From Actinoplanes utahensis (GTDB lineage: Bacteria; Actinomycetota; Actinomycetes; Mycobacteriales; Micromonosporaceae): 64,000 bases of DNA. A model generated the notes under the pieces. The model did not search any database and was not told where the DNA came from. It saw only the letters and a list, made by a program, of their open reading frames with translations. The stretch lies in assembly GCF_016862455.1 (NCBI RefSeq), contig NZ_BOMZ01000015.1:1-64000 (forward strand), in the 5' to 3' direction. Shown here piece after piece: positions 44,141-51,698 of this stretch. The translations under genes and the position numbers were made by a program. The number at the start of each line of letters is the position of its first letter. Positions within the stretch are counted from its first letter, which is position 1.

Positions 44141-45036
44141 GACGTCCACACGAGGCGGTCCGCGGCCGCGCCGAGCCGGGCCAGCCAGGGGGCCGGGTCG
44201 CCGCCGGGTGGGTCGCCGTCGATCGTCCAGCGGGCGATGTTCGCCGGGCGGAGCAGTGGTTCGGCTTCGTCGGCGGCGCGCACCATCCGGCGCAGGCGGC
44301 GGGACAGTTCGATGCCGTCGAGTTCGGCGAGGAGCACGGCGTCGTACACGTCCTTCATCGCCGACACCCCGCTCACCGCCTGGTCGACGGTCAGCCAGTG
44401 CAGTTTCCAGGCGAGCGACAGCTCCCGGCTCGCCGTCCGCACCGTGACCGGTGCGTGCCCGCCGGCCCGCCGCACGGGTGTGTGCACCGCACGGTCCAGC
44501 ATCACCTCGTCGTAGGCGAGGTCCATCCGGAGGTCGCCCGCCTCACCGCCGGGCGTCACCCACGGGATCAGCATCCGGGACTGGGCGCCGTCCGCCGAGC
44601 TCGCATAGGCGTACCCGTCGAGTCGTTGACAGGAGACGCCTCCGGCGTCCAGGATCACGCCCTCGACGGTACGTGGATGCCGGGCGACGAGCGCCGTGAG
44701 CTGCTCATGCATCGTCTCGTAGGTGTCACGGGACCCGTCGCGCGCGGCCCGGGCATCGCGCTCCGGATCCGGGTCCTGGAACGTCCAGATCTCGTGTGGC
44801 CTCCCGGCTTCCGGGGAGACGAGGTCGCGGCGTTCCAGATGCGGGTACGGATCGAGCGCTTCGATCGACACCGCATCGGGCGCCCACACCACCCAGTCGA
44901 GGTCGCCGGGTGGCCGGGCCGCGTCCCCCACCCATGACGCCATGGTCATGCTGCCGCGCAGCACCAGGCTCTCCGCCCACGGCGCCGCGGCGACCAGTCC
45001 CAGCACATGATCGAGAACCGACCGGTGCGCGCTCAC
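44137..45036 (-). CDS. AbiEii-like nucleotidyltransferase family protein (paralogue A)
   Basis: The 299-residue protein is clearly paralogous to the downstream gene: shared LVLRGSMTM..WVGDAARPP.DLDWV, TASRELSLAWKLHWL, GVSAMKDVYDAVLLAELDG and a C-terminal RWTIDGDPPGG..PWLARL. The DLDW carboxylates and GSM Ser fit a nucleotidyltransferase active site. GTG 45036 overlaps the stop of the upstream gene (GTGA), and its own stop overlaps the next ATG, forming a tightly coupled three-gene operon. Confidence 0.7.
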   Translation of the reverse strand: MSAHRSVLDHVLGLVAAAPWAESLVLRGSMTMASWVGDAARPPGDLDWVVWAPDAVSIEALDPYPHLERRDLVSPEAGRPHEIWTFQDPDPERDARAARDGSRDTYETMHEQLTALVARHPRTVEGVILDAGGVSCQRLDGYAYASSADGAQSRMLIPWVTPGGEAGDLRMDLAYDEVMLDRAVHTPVRRAGGHAPVTVRTASRELSLAWKLHWLTVDQAVSGVSAMKDVYDAVLLAELDGIELSRRLRRMVRAADEAEPLLRPANIARWTIDGDPPGGDPAPWLARLGAAADRLVWTS

Positions 45037-45626
45037 GCGAACCAGCCCGCGTCGAGTCCGGGGTTGTCGTCGACCAGCACGTACTCCTGCTCGACCTCGG
45101 TGACCTCCCACCCGGACAGCGCGCCCAGCAGCCCGGCCAGGGCGGCTGACGCTTCCGCCTGCCCGGCCCGGTAGCACCGCTGGGTCACGAACCGCTCCTG
45201 CACCCCGTCGGCCCGGACGCGCCGCGCGTTCCGCGAGAGGTGGGCGTCGTGTCCGGCGGCCGCCGCCCGCACCGGCTCCAGTGCCGTGCCGGCCGGCAGC
45301 AGCAGCTTGACGTGATGCTCGAAGTAGAGGTCGGGCCGGGCGTCGGCCGCGGTGGCCGGCGCCTCGCGGCCGGAGGCGGCGGCCTCCACCTTGAGCCGGG
45401 TGACCGGGAAACCGGCGGTGCGCAGAGCGTCGGCGGTGCGGCGGGCGTCGGCCTCGGCGGAGGCGGGGGTGCCGTCGGACAGCCAGCTCAGCATCGGCTG
45501 GCTCGCGTGGTCACCCCGGTCCAGCATGATCCGGGTGTATTTGACGCCCCGCCCGGCGGCCCACGATCGGAGCAGATCGTCGGAAGCGTCGGCGAACACC
45601 GTCAGGTGGATCTCGTATCGGCTCAC
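45033..45626 (-). CDS. Conserved protein of unknown function in the AbiEii-like operon
   Basis: The 197-residue product starts at GTG 45626 (SRYEIHLTVFADAS). It has two related halves: EIHLTVF...WAAGRGVKYTRIMLDRGDHASQPML and DLYFEHHVKLLLPAGTALEPVRAAAAGHDAHLS, each with a beta-strand followed by a His or Arg-rich loop, which suggests a duplicated ferredoxin-like fold. It is the first gene of an operon with two nucleotidyltransferase-like paralogues (4-base overlaps). It may supply their target, ligand or neutraliser, which is inference only. Confidence 0.65.
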   Translation of the reverse strand: MSRYEIHLTVFADASDDLLRSWAAGRGVKYTRIMLDRGDHASQPMLSWLSDGTPASAEADARRTADALRTAGFPVTRLKVEAAASGREAPATAADARPDLYFEHHVKLLLPAGTALEPVRAAAAGHDAHLSRNARRVRADGVQERFVTQRCYRAGQAEASAALAGLLGALSGWEVTEVEQEYVLVDDNPGLDAGWFA

Positions 45627-45643
45627 GCCCCGCACGTTAACGG

Positions 45644-45660
45644 CGGGGTATGACACCCCG
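45644..45660. promoter_or_regulatory. Inverted repeat upstream of the copper chaperone gene
   Basis: CGGGGT and ACCCCG arms around ATGAC form a 17-base dyad 44 bases before the start of the CopZ-like gene, in the position of a metal-responsive operator (CsoR sites also have G/C-rich dyads with TAC/GTA). It also lies upstream of the divergent operon. Confidence 0.3.
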
Positions 45661-45703
45661 GTACGCTCGGAACCGAGTCAGAATCGGCTGAAGGGACCAT
45701 ATC

Positions 45704-45916
45704 GTGGCCGTGACCAGCACTTTCACCGTCAAGGGCATGACCTGCTCACACTGCGTCCAGTCGGTCACCGAGGAGCTCTCGGCCCTGCCCGGCGTGACCG
45801 ACGTCGCTGTCGATCTGGCCTCCGGCGGAGTGACGGTGGCGAGTGAGTCGCCGCTCTCCGACGAGGCGGTGCGTGCGGCGGTCGACGAGGCCGGCTACGA
45901 GCTCGCGGATGCCTGA
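45704..45916 (+). CDS. Heavy-metal-associated (CopZ-like) chaperone
   Basis: This 70-residue HMA domain has the metal-binding motif GMTCSHC (Cys14 and Cys17) and the usual beta-alpha-beta-beta-alpha-beta layout with the C-terminal VDEAGYEL. It probably binds Cu(I) in the cytoplasm and delivers it to a P-type ATPase, although no ATPase lies in the window. GTG 45704 is the start. It overlaps the next gene by 8 bases. Confidence 0.92.
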   Translation: MAVTSTFTVKGMTCSHCVQSVTEELSALPGVTDVAVDLASGGVTVASESPLSDEAVRAAVDEAGYELADA

Positions 45917-46889
45917 CGAGCAGCCCGGCACCCCGGTCCTCGACGAGGAGCCTGCTTTCGGGCTGACGTCCGGGGATCGGCCACCGGGCGGCGGATTCCG
46001 TTTCGCGGCGATCGGCGCGCTGCTGATCGTCGTGCTCTTCGCGGGGTACGGTCTGGGCCGTCTCAACAGCGGCACCGCCGGGGCCAGCCCGGCCGCCGCT
46101 CAGCCGACCCCGTCCGCGAGCGCTTTCGACGAGAGCCAGCCGCACGTCCACGGCACCACCGCACCGATCGGCGCCGCCGGCAGCGCCCCGGTCGGCGGCC
46201 TCTCGCTCAGCGGCGGCGGTCTCACCCTGAGCCCGCTGAGCACGATCTTCGAGGCCGGCAGGTCGCGGAAGCTCGAGTTCACGGTCGACGGCCCGGGTGG
46301 CGCGCCGGTCACCACGTTCGCCGAGGTGCACGACAAACCGTTGCACCTGATCGTGATCCGGCGTGACCTGACCGGCTTCCAGCATCTACACCCGGTGATG
46401 GCTAGCGACGGCACGTGGAGTGTCGATCTGACCCTGGGGCAGCCCGGTCCGTACCGGATGATCGCCGATTTCACCGCACGGGTCGGCGGCGTCGACGTGG
46501 TGACCTCGCTGGGCGGCGACCTGACGGTCGCGGGCGACTACGCGCCGGTCACGGTCCCTGATCCGGTGCGGGCGGCGACAACCGACGGTCTTTCGGTGGG
46601 GTACGAGGGAACCCCGTCCACCGAGTCCACCCAGCCCCTGCTGATGACCGTCTCCGACGGGGCCGGCAAGCCCGTCGCGGTCGAACCCTACCTGGGCGCT
46701 TTCGGTCACCTCGTGGTGCTGCGCCAGGGCGACGTCGGCTACGTCCACGTGCACCCGGAGACCCGGCTGGTGGACGGCAAGGTGAAGTTCTGGCTGGCCG
46801 CCCCGAGCCCCGGCACCTACCGGATGTTCTTCGACTTCCAGGTCGCCGGGAAGGTGTCCACGGCGGCCTGGACCGTCGTCGTCAGCTGA
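45909..46889 (+). CDS. Membrane-anchored His-rich protein, probably copper-binding
   Basis: The 326-residue product begins inside the CopZ-like gene (ATG 45909) and has a cytoplasmic tail of about 30 residues, one transmembrane helix (FAAIGALLIVVLFAGYGLG), a proline/alanine-rich linker and two related extracytoplasmic beta-sandwich domains. Each has a His cluster: VHDKPLHLIVIRRDLTGFQHLHP and FGHLVVLRQGDVGYVHVHPE. These paired H-x-H/H-P motifs are typical of exported copper-binding proteins next to CopZ. The name copper-binding is an inference from context and His motifs. Confidence 0.75.
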   Translation: MPDEQPGTPVLDEEPAFGLTSGDRPPGGGFRFAAIGALLIVVLFAGYGLGRLNSGTAGASPAAAQPTPSASAFDESQPHVHGTTAPIGAAGSAPVGGLSLSGGGLTLSPLSTIFEAGRSRKLEFTVDGPGGAPVTTFAEVHDKPLHLIVIRRDLTGFQHLHPVMASDGTWSVDLTLGQPGPYRMIADFTARVGGVDVVTSLGGDLTVAGDYAPVTVPDPVRAATTDGLSVGYEGTPSTESTQPLLMTVSDGAGKPVAVEPYLGAFGHLVVLRQGDVGYVHVHPETRLVDGKVKFWLAAPSPGTYRMFFDFQVAGKVSTAAWTVVVS

Positions 46890-48015
46890 TCATCGTGGCG
46901 AGGGCGGGTTTCACACCCCACTGCGCGATCAGCGAGTCGTACTCGGCCTGCTGATCGGCGGTGGGGGCGGCCCCGGTCCGCCGGGCCCGCAGCATCAGGT
47001 TGCGCGGGGTGTGCGCCGAGTCGATGAACTCGACCACGTCCACCCGGTACCCGTGCAACCGCAGCAGGGCGGCGCGCAGCGAGTCGGTCAGCACGTCGGC
47101 GAACCGTTCCCGCAGGATGGCGTGGCGCGTGACCTCCCCGTACGGCGAAGGGGCGGCATTGCCTTTGAGCTGCGCCGCGATGTCGTGGTGGCAGCACGGG
47201 GCGGCCAGCACCCACCGGGCGTTCCAGCCGAGGGCGCGGGCCAGCGCCTGATCGGTGGCCGTGTCGCAGGCGTGCAGCGCGAGCACCAGATCCGGCTCGA
47301 ACGGCACCGCGGCGTCCTCGATGGTCCCGGCCACGAACGTCACGTCGCCGGAGCAGCCGAGTTCGGCGGCGACGGCGTTGTTGCGTACCCGCTGATCCTC
47401 GCGGACATCGACCCCGGCGACCTGAACCGTGACACCCCGCCCGGCCAGATACCGGTAGGCGGCGAAGGTCAGGTACGCGTTTCCGCAGCCCAGGTCGACG
47501 ACGCGCAGCGGCGACGGCAGTTCCTCGGGCAGCGTCGCGGCGAGCGCCCGCAGGAAGGCGTCGATCTGCCGCCGTTTCGCCGCGTTGCCGCCGATCACGT
47601 CGAACAGCGGGTCGCCCGGGTCGAGCAGCCACTGCTTGGCACGGTCGTGATCGGCCGCGGCCACCGTGTTCGCGGCGGCGGCCCGGTGCACTTGGGCGTC
47701 GCCCTTCTTGGTGATCCGGACCTGCACGGTCGCCGACTCGGTCTCGACGTGCCAGTTGCCGAACGGCTCGGCCAGCAGCGCGTCGACCGCGGCGGCGGCC
47801 TCGGTCCCGTCCACGTTGCGGGTGAACGGCCGCGCCCCGTCGTCCGTGACGATCTGTAGTTTCCGTCCCTGCTTCAGAGTCACGGGGCGTAACTGCGCGC
47901 GGGTCACCGAAGGCGTGTGGCCACGGCGCCGGCCGGCCGCGACGGCGCGGGTGAGGCCGGGCGTGAGCAGAAGCTCCCGCACTTCGGCGAGGACGGATTC
48001 GAGCGGTTCTGGCAT
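46882..48015 (-). CDS. SAM-dependent methyltransferase (Methyltransf_32 type)
   Basis: The 377-residue protein has an N-terminal domain of about 140 residues (LQIVTDDGARPFTRN, VQVRITKKGDAQVHR) and a C-terminal Rossmann methyltransferase with VVDLGCGNAYLTFAAYRYL (motif I), VAGVDVREDQRVRNN and LHACDTATDQAL...APCCHHD, the PCCH signature of Methyltransf_32, found in putative RNA or protein methylases. Its stop overlaps the convergent His-rich gene by 8 bases. ATG 48015 is chosen by GGGAG close upstream; ATG 48024 is possible. Confidence 0.88.
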   Translation of the reverse strand: MPEPLESVLAEVRELLLTPGLTRAVAAGRRRGHTPSVTRAQLRPVTLKQGRKLQIVTDDGARPFTRNVDGTEAAAAVDALLAEPFGNWHVETESATVQVRITKKGDAQVHRAAAANTVAAADHDRAKQWLLDPGDPLFDVIGGNAAKRRQIDAFLRALAATLPEELPSPLRVVDLGCGNAYLTFAAYRYLAGRGVTVQVAGVDVREDQRVRNNAVAAELGCSGDVTFVAGTIEDAAVPFEPDLVLALHACDTATDQALARALGWNARWVLAAPCCHHDIAAQLKGNAAPSPYGEVTRHAILRERFADVLTDSLRAALLRLHGYRVDVVEFIDSAHTPRNLMLRARRTGAAPTADQQAEYDSLIAQWGVKPALATMIS

Positions 48016-48037
48016 GACTCCCATTCTGGGACGAACG

Positions 48038-48170
48038 GACCCGACGGTGCCCGGCTGGTTCTCAGCGCTGACCCGACGGTTGCCCGGCTGGCTTTTCAGT
48101 GCTGACCCGACGGTTGCCCGGCTGGTTCTCAGCGCTGACCCGACGGTTGCCCGGCTGGCTTTTCAGTGCT
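48038..48170. repeat. Tandem 32-34-bp repeat
   Basis: Four units (48038, 48070, 48104, 48137) share GACCCGACGGTTGCCCGGCTGG and alternate between two endings, TTCTCAGCGCT and CTTTTCAGTGCT, giving a higher-order period of about 67 bases. The TCAGCGCTGA created at some junctions is a 10-base palindrome. The block lies upstream of the methyltransferase start. Confidence 0.9.
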
Positions 48171-48222
48171 GACCCCCTCAGGAGGCCGCCGAGCTTGCGG
48201 GCGCCGGGCGACGGTCCCCCGC

Positions 48223-48265
48223 TCGTTCTCAGTGCTGTCTCACCACGGGTGAGACAGGACTGAGA
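48223..48265 (-). terminator. 20-bp hairpin terminator after the DEAD-box helicase gene
   Basis: Arms starting GTTCTCAGTG and ending ACTGAGAAC pair over 20 bp with one mismatch around a 3-base loop, 61 bases after the helicase stop. The outer arm sequence resembles the ending of the neighbouring tandem repeat units. Confidence 0.7.
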
Positions 48266-48326
48266 ACCAGCCGGGCCCGACCGCGACCGGATGGCGGCGG
48301 TGCGGACCCGGCTGGGTCGACGTCGA

Positions 48327-50393
48327 TCAGGCGTCGGCGGTGGTGCCCACGCCCGCCTCGGAACCGCCAGACAGGTCGGCCTCGGCGGTGGTGGTCCGGG
48401 TGGGGGTCCGGCGACGGCGGCGACGCGGTGCGGCGTCGGCCTCGGCCCCGGCGTCCCCGGCATCCCCAGCGGCCGCCGCGGGAGCGGCCTCAGCAGCGCT
48501 TCCCGAGGCGGCGGGAGCGGCCTCCGCAGCGCTTCCCGAGGCGGTGGGAGCGGCCTCAGCAGCGCTTCCCGAAGCGGCGGGAGCGGCCTCCGCAGCATTT
48601 CCCGAGACGGCGGGAGCAGCGGGAGCGTCGCCTTCCGATGACGAGAAGGTCAACGATGTCGCCGGAGTGCGGCGGCGGCGCGTCCGGGCCCGAGGTGCGG
48701 CCGCAGCCTCCTCAGCGGGCGTCTCAGCGACCTCCGGCGACGACGCCGCGGAGGAAGGCGACGACGCCGTAGAAGAAGGCGATGACGCCGCGGAAGAAGG
48801 CGACGAGGCCACGGCAGAGGACGAGGATGTCACCGGAGCCGGCGAGGAGTCCGCGGTAACCGGCGAGGAGGCTGCGGGAGCTTCGGTAGGCGTACCGGCG
48901 GGAGCATCGTCGAGCCGCCGGCGACGACGCTGCCGCTTGGGCCGCTCGCCCCCCTCGCTGTCCGCCGCCGGAGCGGGCCCGGGAGCCGGCGCCGAGTCCC
49001 CGCCGCGTGAGCGGCCGCGATCACGGTCCCTGTCCCGATCACGGTCACGGCCACCGCGGGTCCGGCCGCCACCACGCCGCCCGACGGTGCCGAGGTCCTC
49101 CTCGACCTCCGCGGACAGCCCCGCCCGGCTGCGCGAGGCGGTCGGCAGGGTGCCCGAGATGCCCTCCGGGATGTCCAGGTCGTGGTAGAGCGCGGGACTG
49201 GTGTGGTACGTCTCCGGGGGCTCCGGCATGGACAGGCTGAGCGACTTGTCGATCAGCACCCAGCGCGGCATGTCCTCCCAGTCGACGAAGGTGACCGCGA
49301 CACCGGTGGCACCGGCCCGGCCGGTGCGGCCGATCCGGTGCGTGTAGGTCTCCGGGTCCTCCGGGCAGTCGTAGTTGATCACGTGGGTGACGCCTGACAC
49401 GTCCAGGCCGCGGGCCGCGACGTCGGTCGCCACCAGCACGTCGATCTTGCCGCTGCGGAATGCCCGCAGTGCCCGCTCGCGCGCGCCCTGGCCCAGGTCA
49501 CCGTGGACGGCGGCGACCGCGAAACCGCGGAAGTCGAGGTCCTCGGAGACCCGGTCGGCGGCCCGCTTGGTCCGGGTGAAGATCATCGTGAGGCCGCGGT
49601 CCTTGGCCTGCAGGATCCGGGCGACCATCTCCACCTTGTTGAGCGGGTGGGTGCGGTAGACGACCTGCTTGGTCAGCGGGGACGCGGCGCTCTCGGTGGT
49701 GTGCCCGGCGTGGATCGTGACCGGATTGTGCAGGAACCGCCGGGACAGCGCCACGATCGGGTCCGGCATGGTCGCCGAGAACAGCATGGTCTGCCGCTTC
49801 TCGGGGATCATCGCGAGGATCTTCTCGACGTCCTCCAGGAAGCCCAGGTCGAGCATCCGGTCGGCCTCGTCGAGCACCAGGGCCTTGATCGAGCCCAGCT
49901 TCAGCATCTTCTGCTTGGCCAGGTCGAGCAGGCGGCCGGGGGTGCCGACGAGGATCTCGACGCCCTTTTTGAGGACCTCGACCTGAGGCTCGTACGCCAC
50001 ACCGCCGTAGATCGGCAGCACCCGGACGCCCCGGGTGGAGCCGGCCGCGGCGAGGTCACGGGCCACCTGCAGGCCCAGCTCACGGGTCGGAACGACGATC
50101 AGGGCCTGCGGCTGGCCGTCGGCGCCCTCGGACGGGGCGGTGACGCGCTCGAGCAGGGGCAGGCCGAAGCCGAGGGTCTTGCCGGTGCCGGTCGGCGCCT
50201 GACCGATCAGGTCGGTGCCGCGCAGCGCGATCGGCAGGGCGTATTCCTGGATGGCGAACGCGTGGGTGATCCCGGCTTTGGCCAGGGCCTCCACCGTCTC
50301 CGCCCGGACGCCCAGATCCGCGAAGGTGGGGCTGTCGGGACGGACCGGAGCGCGGGTGACGACGGGAATCAGAGCTTGCTCATTGTCGGTCAT
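48327..50393 (-). CDS. DEAD-box RNA helicase with long low-complexity tail
   Basis: The 688-residue protein has a complete DEAD-box core (about 20-390): Q motif, APTGTGKT (motif I), PTREL (Ia), VLDEADRML (DEAD, II), SATMP (III), ATDVAARGLD (V) and HRIGRTGRAG (VI). The tail (about 430-688) is low complexity, with Arg/Asp/Gly runs, SSPSSAASSPSS repeats and four copies of a 12-residue ASGSAAEAAPxA repeat, likely an RNA-binding and disordered region. It resembles mycobacterial RhlE (Rv3211). Expected role: RNA remodelling in ribosome assembly or decay. Confidence 0.93.
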   Translation of the reverse strand: MTDNEQALIPVVTRAPVRPDSPTFADLGVRAETVEALAKAGITHAFAIQEYALPIALRGTDLIGQAPTGTGKTLGFGLPLLERVTAPSEGADGQPQALIVVPTRELGLQVARDLAAAGSTRGVRVLPIYGGVAYEPQVEVLKKGVEILVGTPGRLLDLAKQKMLKLGSIKALVLDEADRMLDLGFLEDVEKILAMIPEKRQTMLFSATMPDPIVALSRRFLHNPVTIHAGHTTESAASPLTKQVVYRTHPLNKVEMVARILQAKDRGLTMIFTRTKRAADRVSEDLDFRGFAVAAVHGDLGQGARERALRAFRSGKIDVLVATDVAARGLDVSGVTHVINYDCPEDPETYTHRIGRTGRAGATGVAVTFVDWEDMPRWVLIDKSLSLSMPEPPETYHTSPALYHDLDIPEGISGTLPTASRSRAGLSAEVEEDLGTVGRRGGGRTRGGRDRDRDRDRDRGRSRGGDSAPAPGPAPAADSEGGERPKRQRRRRRLDDAPAGTPTEAPAASSPVTADSSPAPVTSSSSAVASSPSSAASSPSSTASSPSSAASSPEVAETPAEEAAAAPRARTRRRRTPATSLTFSSSEGDAPAAPAVSGNAAEAAPAASGSAAEAAPTASGSAAEAAPAASGSAAEAAPAAAAGDAGDAGAEADAAPRRRRRRTPTRTTTAEADLSGGSEAGVGTTADA

Positions 50394-50571
50394 GAAGTTT
50401 TACGGGTGCCCTCTCGTGGTGCGCCCGTCGGAAAAGTCTTTGGGCGCGGTCTCGTATAGGCGCGGGCCGCACGCTCGAAAGCGGGCCACACGCGGGTCGC
50501 CGAATCGACAGATCGACGGCGACACAGCCACTCTACCCGACCTGGTAGCGGAAGCACCCGAGAGAGAGTTA

Positions 50572-50605
50572 CGGGAGGGAGCCCTGGGAGCAGGGCGCCC
50601 TCCCG
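50572..50605 (-). terminator. Terminator after the DUF3107 gene
   Basis: A 15-position stem (CGGGAGGG-A-GCCCTG with its complement, one mismatch) and a 4-base loop lie 9 bases past the DUF3107 stop, with no U-tract. Confidence 0.75.
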
Positions 50606-50614
50606 GTGCTGAAA

Positions 50615-50839
50615 TCAGCGAGTGGTGAACCCGAACGGGCGGTGCGACGCCTCGGCGATCTCCACGTAGGCCACCTTGGCGACCGGGATGATCACCTTGC
50701 GGCCCTTTTCGTCCGTGAGCGACAGGACGCCGTCCTTGGCCAGAGCCTCGGTCACCGCCTGCTCGACCTCCGCCGGGGTCTGGGCGCTTTCGAGCACCAG
50801 CTCACGCGGCGAATGCTGCACGCCGATCTTGACCTCCAC
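50615..50839 (-). CDS. DUF3107 family protein
   Basis: The 74-residue product starts at GTG 50839 with the family opening VEVKIGVQHSPRELVLES and contains the LTDEKGRKVIIPVAKVAYVEI core. It matches mycobacterial TB9.4 (Rv3208A), and its neighbours (TetR upstream, DEAD-box helicase downstream) match that locus too. Function unknown. AGGAGGG precedes the start. Confidence 0.92.
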   Translation of the reverse strand: MEVKIGVQHSPRELVLESAQTPAEVEQAVTEALAKDGVLSLTDEKGRKVIIPVAKVAYVEIAEASHRPFGFTTR

Positions 50840-50879
50840 GGGGTCCCTCCTCAAAAGATCCGTATACCCGGTCGAAAGG

Positions 50880-51539
50880 CTATCCGATTTCCGGCGCCAT
50901 TCCGGCCGTTGAACCGCCCTGTAGCGGGAAGCTGGCGATCCCGCGCCAGATCAGCGCTGCTACGAGCGCTTCGGCTTCAGCTTTGGGCGTACGCCGCCCG
51001 TTCGCCAGCCAGAACTGAGCGGCCTGTCCGGCCGCCCCGGCGAGACCCGAGGCGAGCAGCTCGGCCTGATCCGGCCGCAGCCCCGTGTCGGAGATGATGG
51101 TGTCCGTCACAGCGGCGATGCAGCCCTGCTCGACCCGCTCCACCCGCTGGCGGACCTGGGGGTCGTTGCGGAGGTCCGACTCGAAGACGAGCCGGAACGC
51201 CTCGCTCTCGTGATCCATGAAGTCGAAGTACGCCCGGACGGCGCCCTTGACCCGTTCCTTGTTGTCCGGGGACGCCTGCATGGCCCCGCGCACCTTGGCG
51301 ATTATCGCGTCGCAGTGCGTGTCCAGGAGGGCCAGGTAAAGCTCCAGCTTGCCGGGGAAGTGCTGGTAGAGAACGGGCTTCGAGACGCCGGCCCGCTCCG
51401 CGATGTCGTCCATCGCGGCGGCGTGGTAGCCGTGGGCGACGAAGATCTGCTGCGCGGCGGCCAGCAACTGCTTGCGGCGCGCCGAACGGGGCAGGCGGGT
51501 GGGTCGTGCGGTCTGTGGCCCGCCGGACGCAGCGGTCAT
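50880..51539 (-). CDS. TetR family transcriptional regulator
   Basis: The 219-residue repressor has an N-terminal HTH (about 20-65: RRKQLLAAAQQIFVAHGYHAAAMDDIAERAGVSKPVLYQHF) and a helical ligand-binding domain with no obvious ligand signature. ATG 51539 is preferred, with GGAGG 9 bases upstream; longer frames start without an RBS. It corresponds in position to mycobacterial Rv3208. A direct repeat of CTGCAAC 16 bases apart (about 51639-51661) in the intergenic region may be its operator. Confidence 0.92.
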   Translation of the reverse strand: MTAASGGPQTARPTRLPRSARRKQLLAAAQQIFVAHGYHAAAMDDIAERAGVSKPVLYQHFPGKLELYLALLDTHCDAIIAKVRGAMQASPDNKERVKGAVRAYFDFMDHESEAFRLVFESDLRNDPQVRQRVERVEQGCIAAVTDTIISDTGLRPDQAELLASGLAGAAGQAAQFWLANGRRTPKAEAEALVAALIWRGIASFPLQGGSTAGMAPEIG

Positions 51540-51698
51540 TTCTGTGAACCTCCAGGGGGGTCGGGTCCCCGCGGTCTGTCGTCTCGGATTGCCCGGATCG
51601 GCGCATGTCGCGGTCGTGCGGGCAATTGTCGCGACGCTGCAACTTATCGCCACTGCAACGACACGGTAGCCTCAGCGGGGGCGAGCGAGGAGCACGCG

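Noticed and set aside
48038..48170. Possible CRISPR array
   Set aside because: Units abut without spacers and alternate in sequence; a minisatellite fits better.
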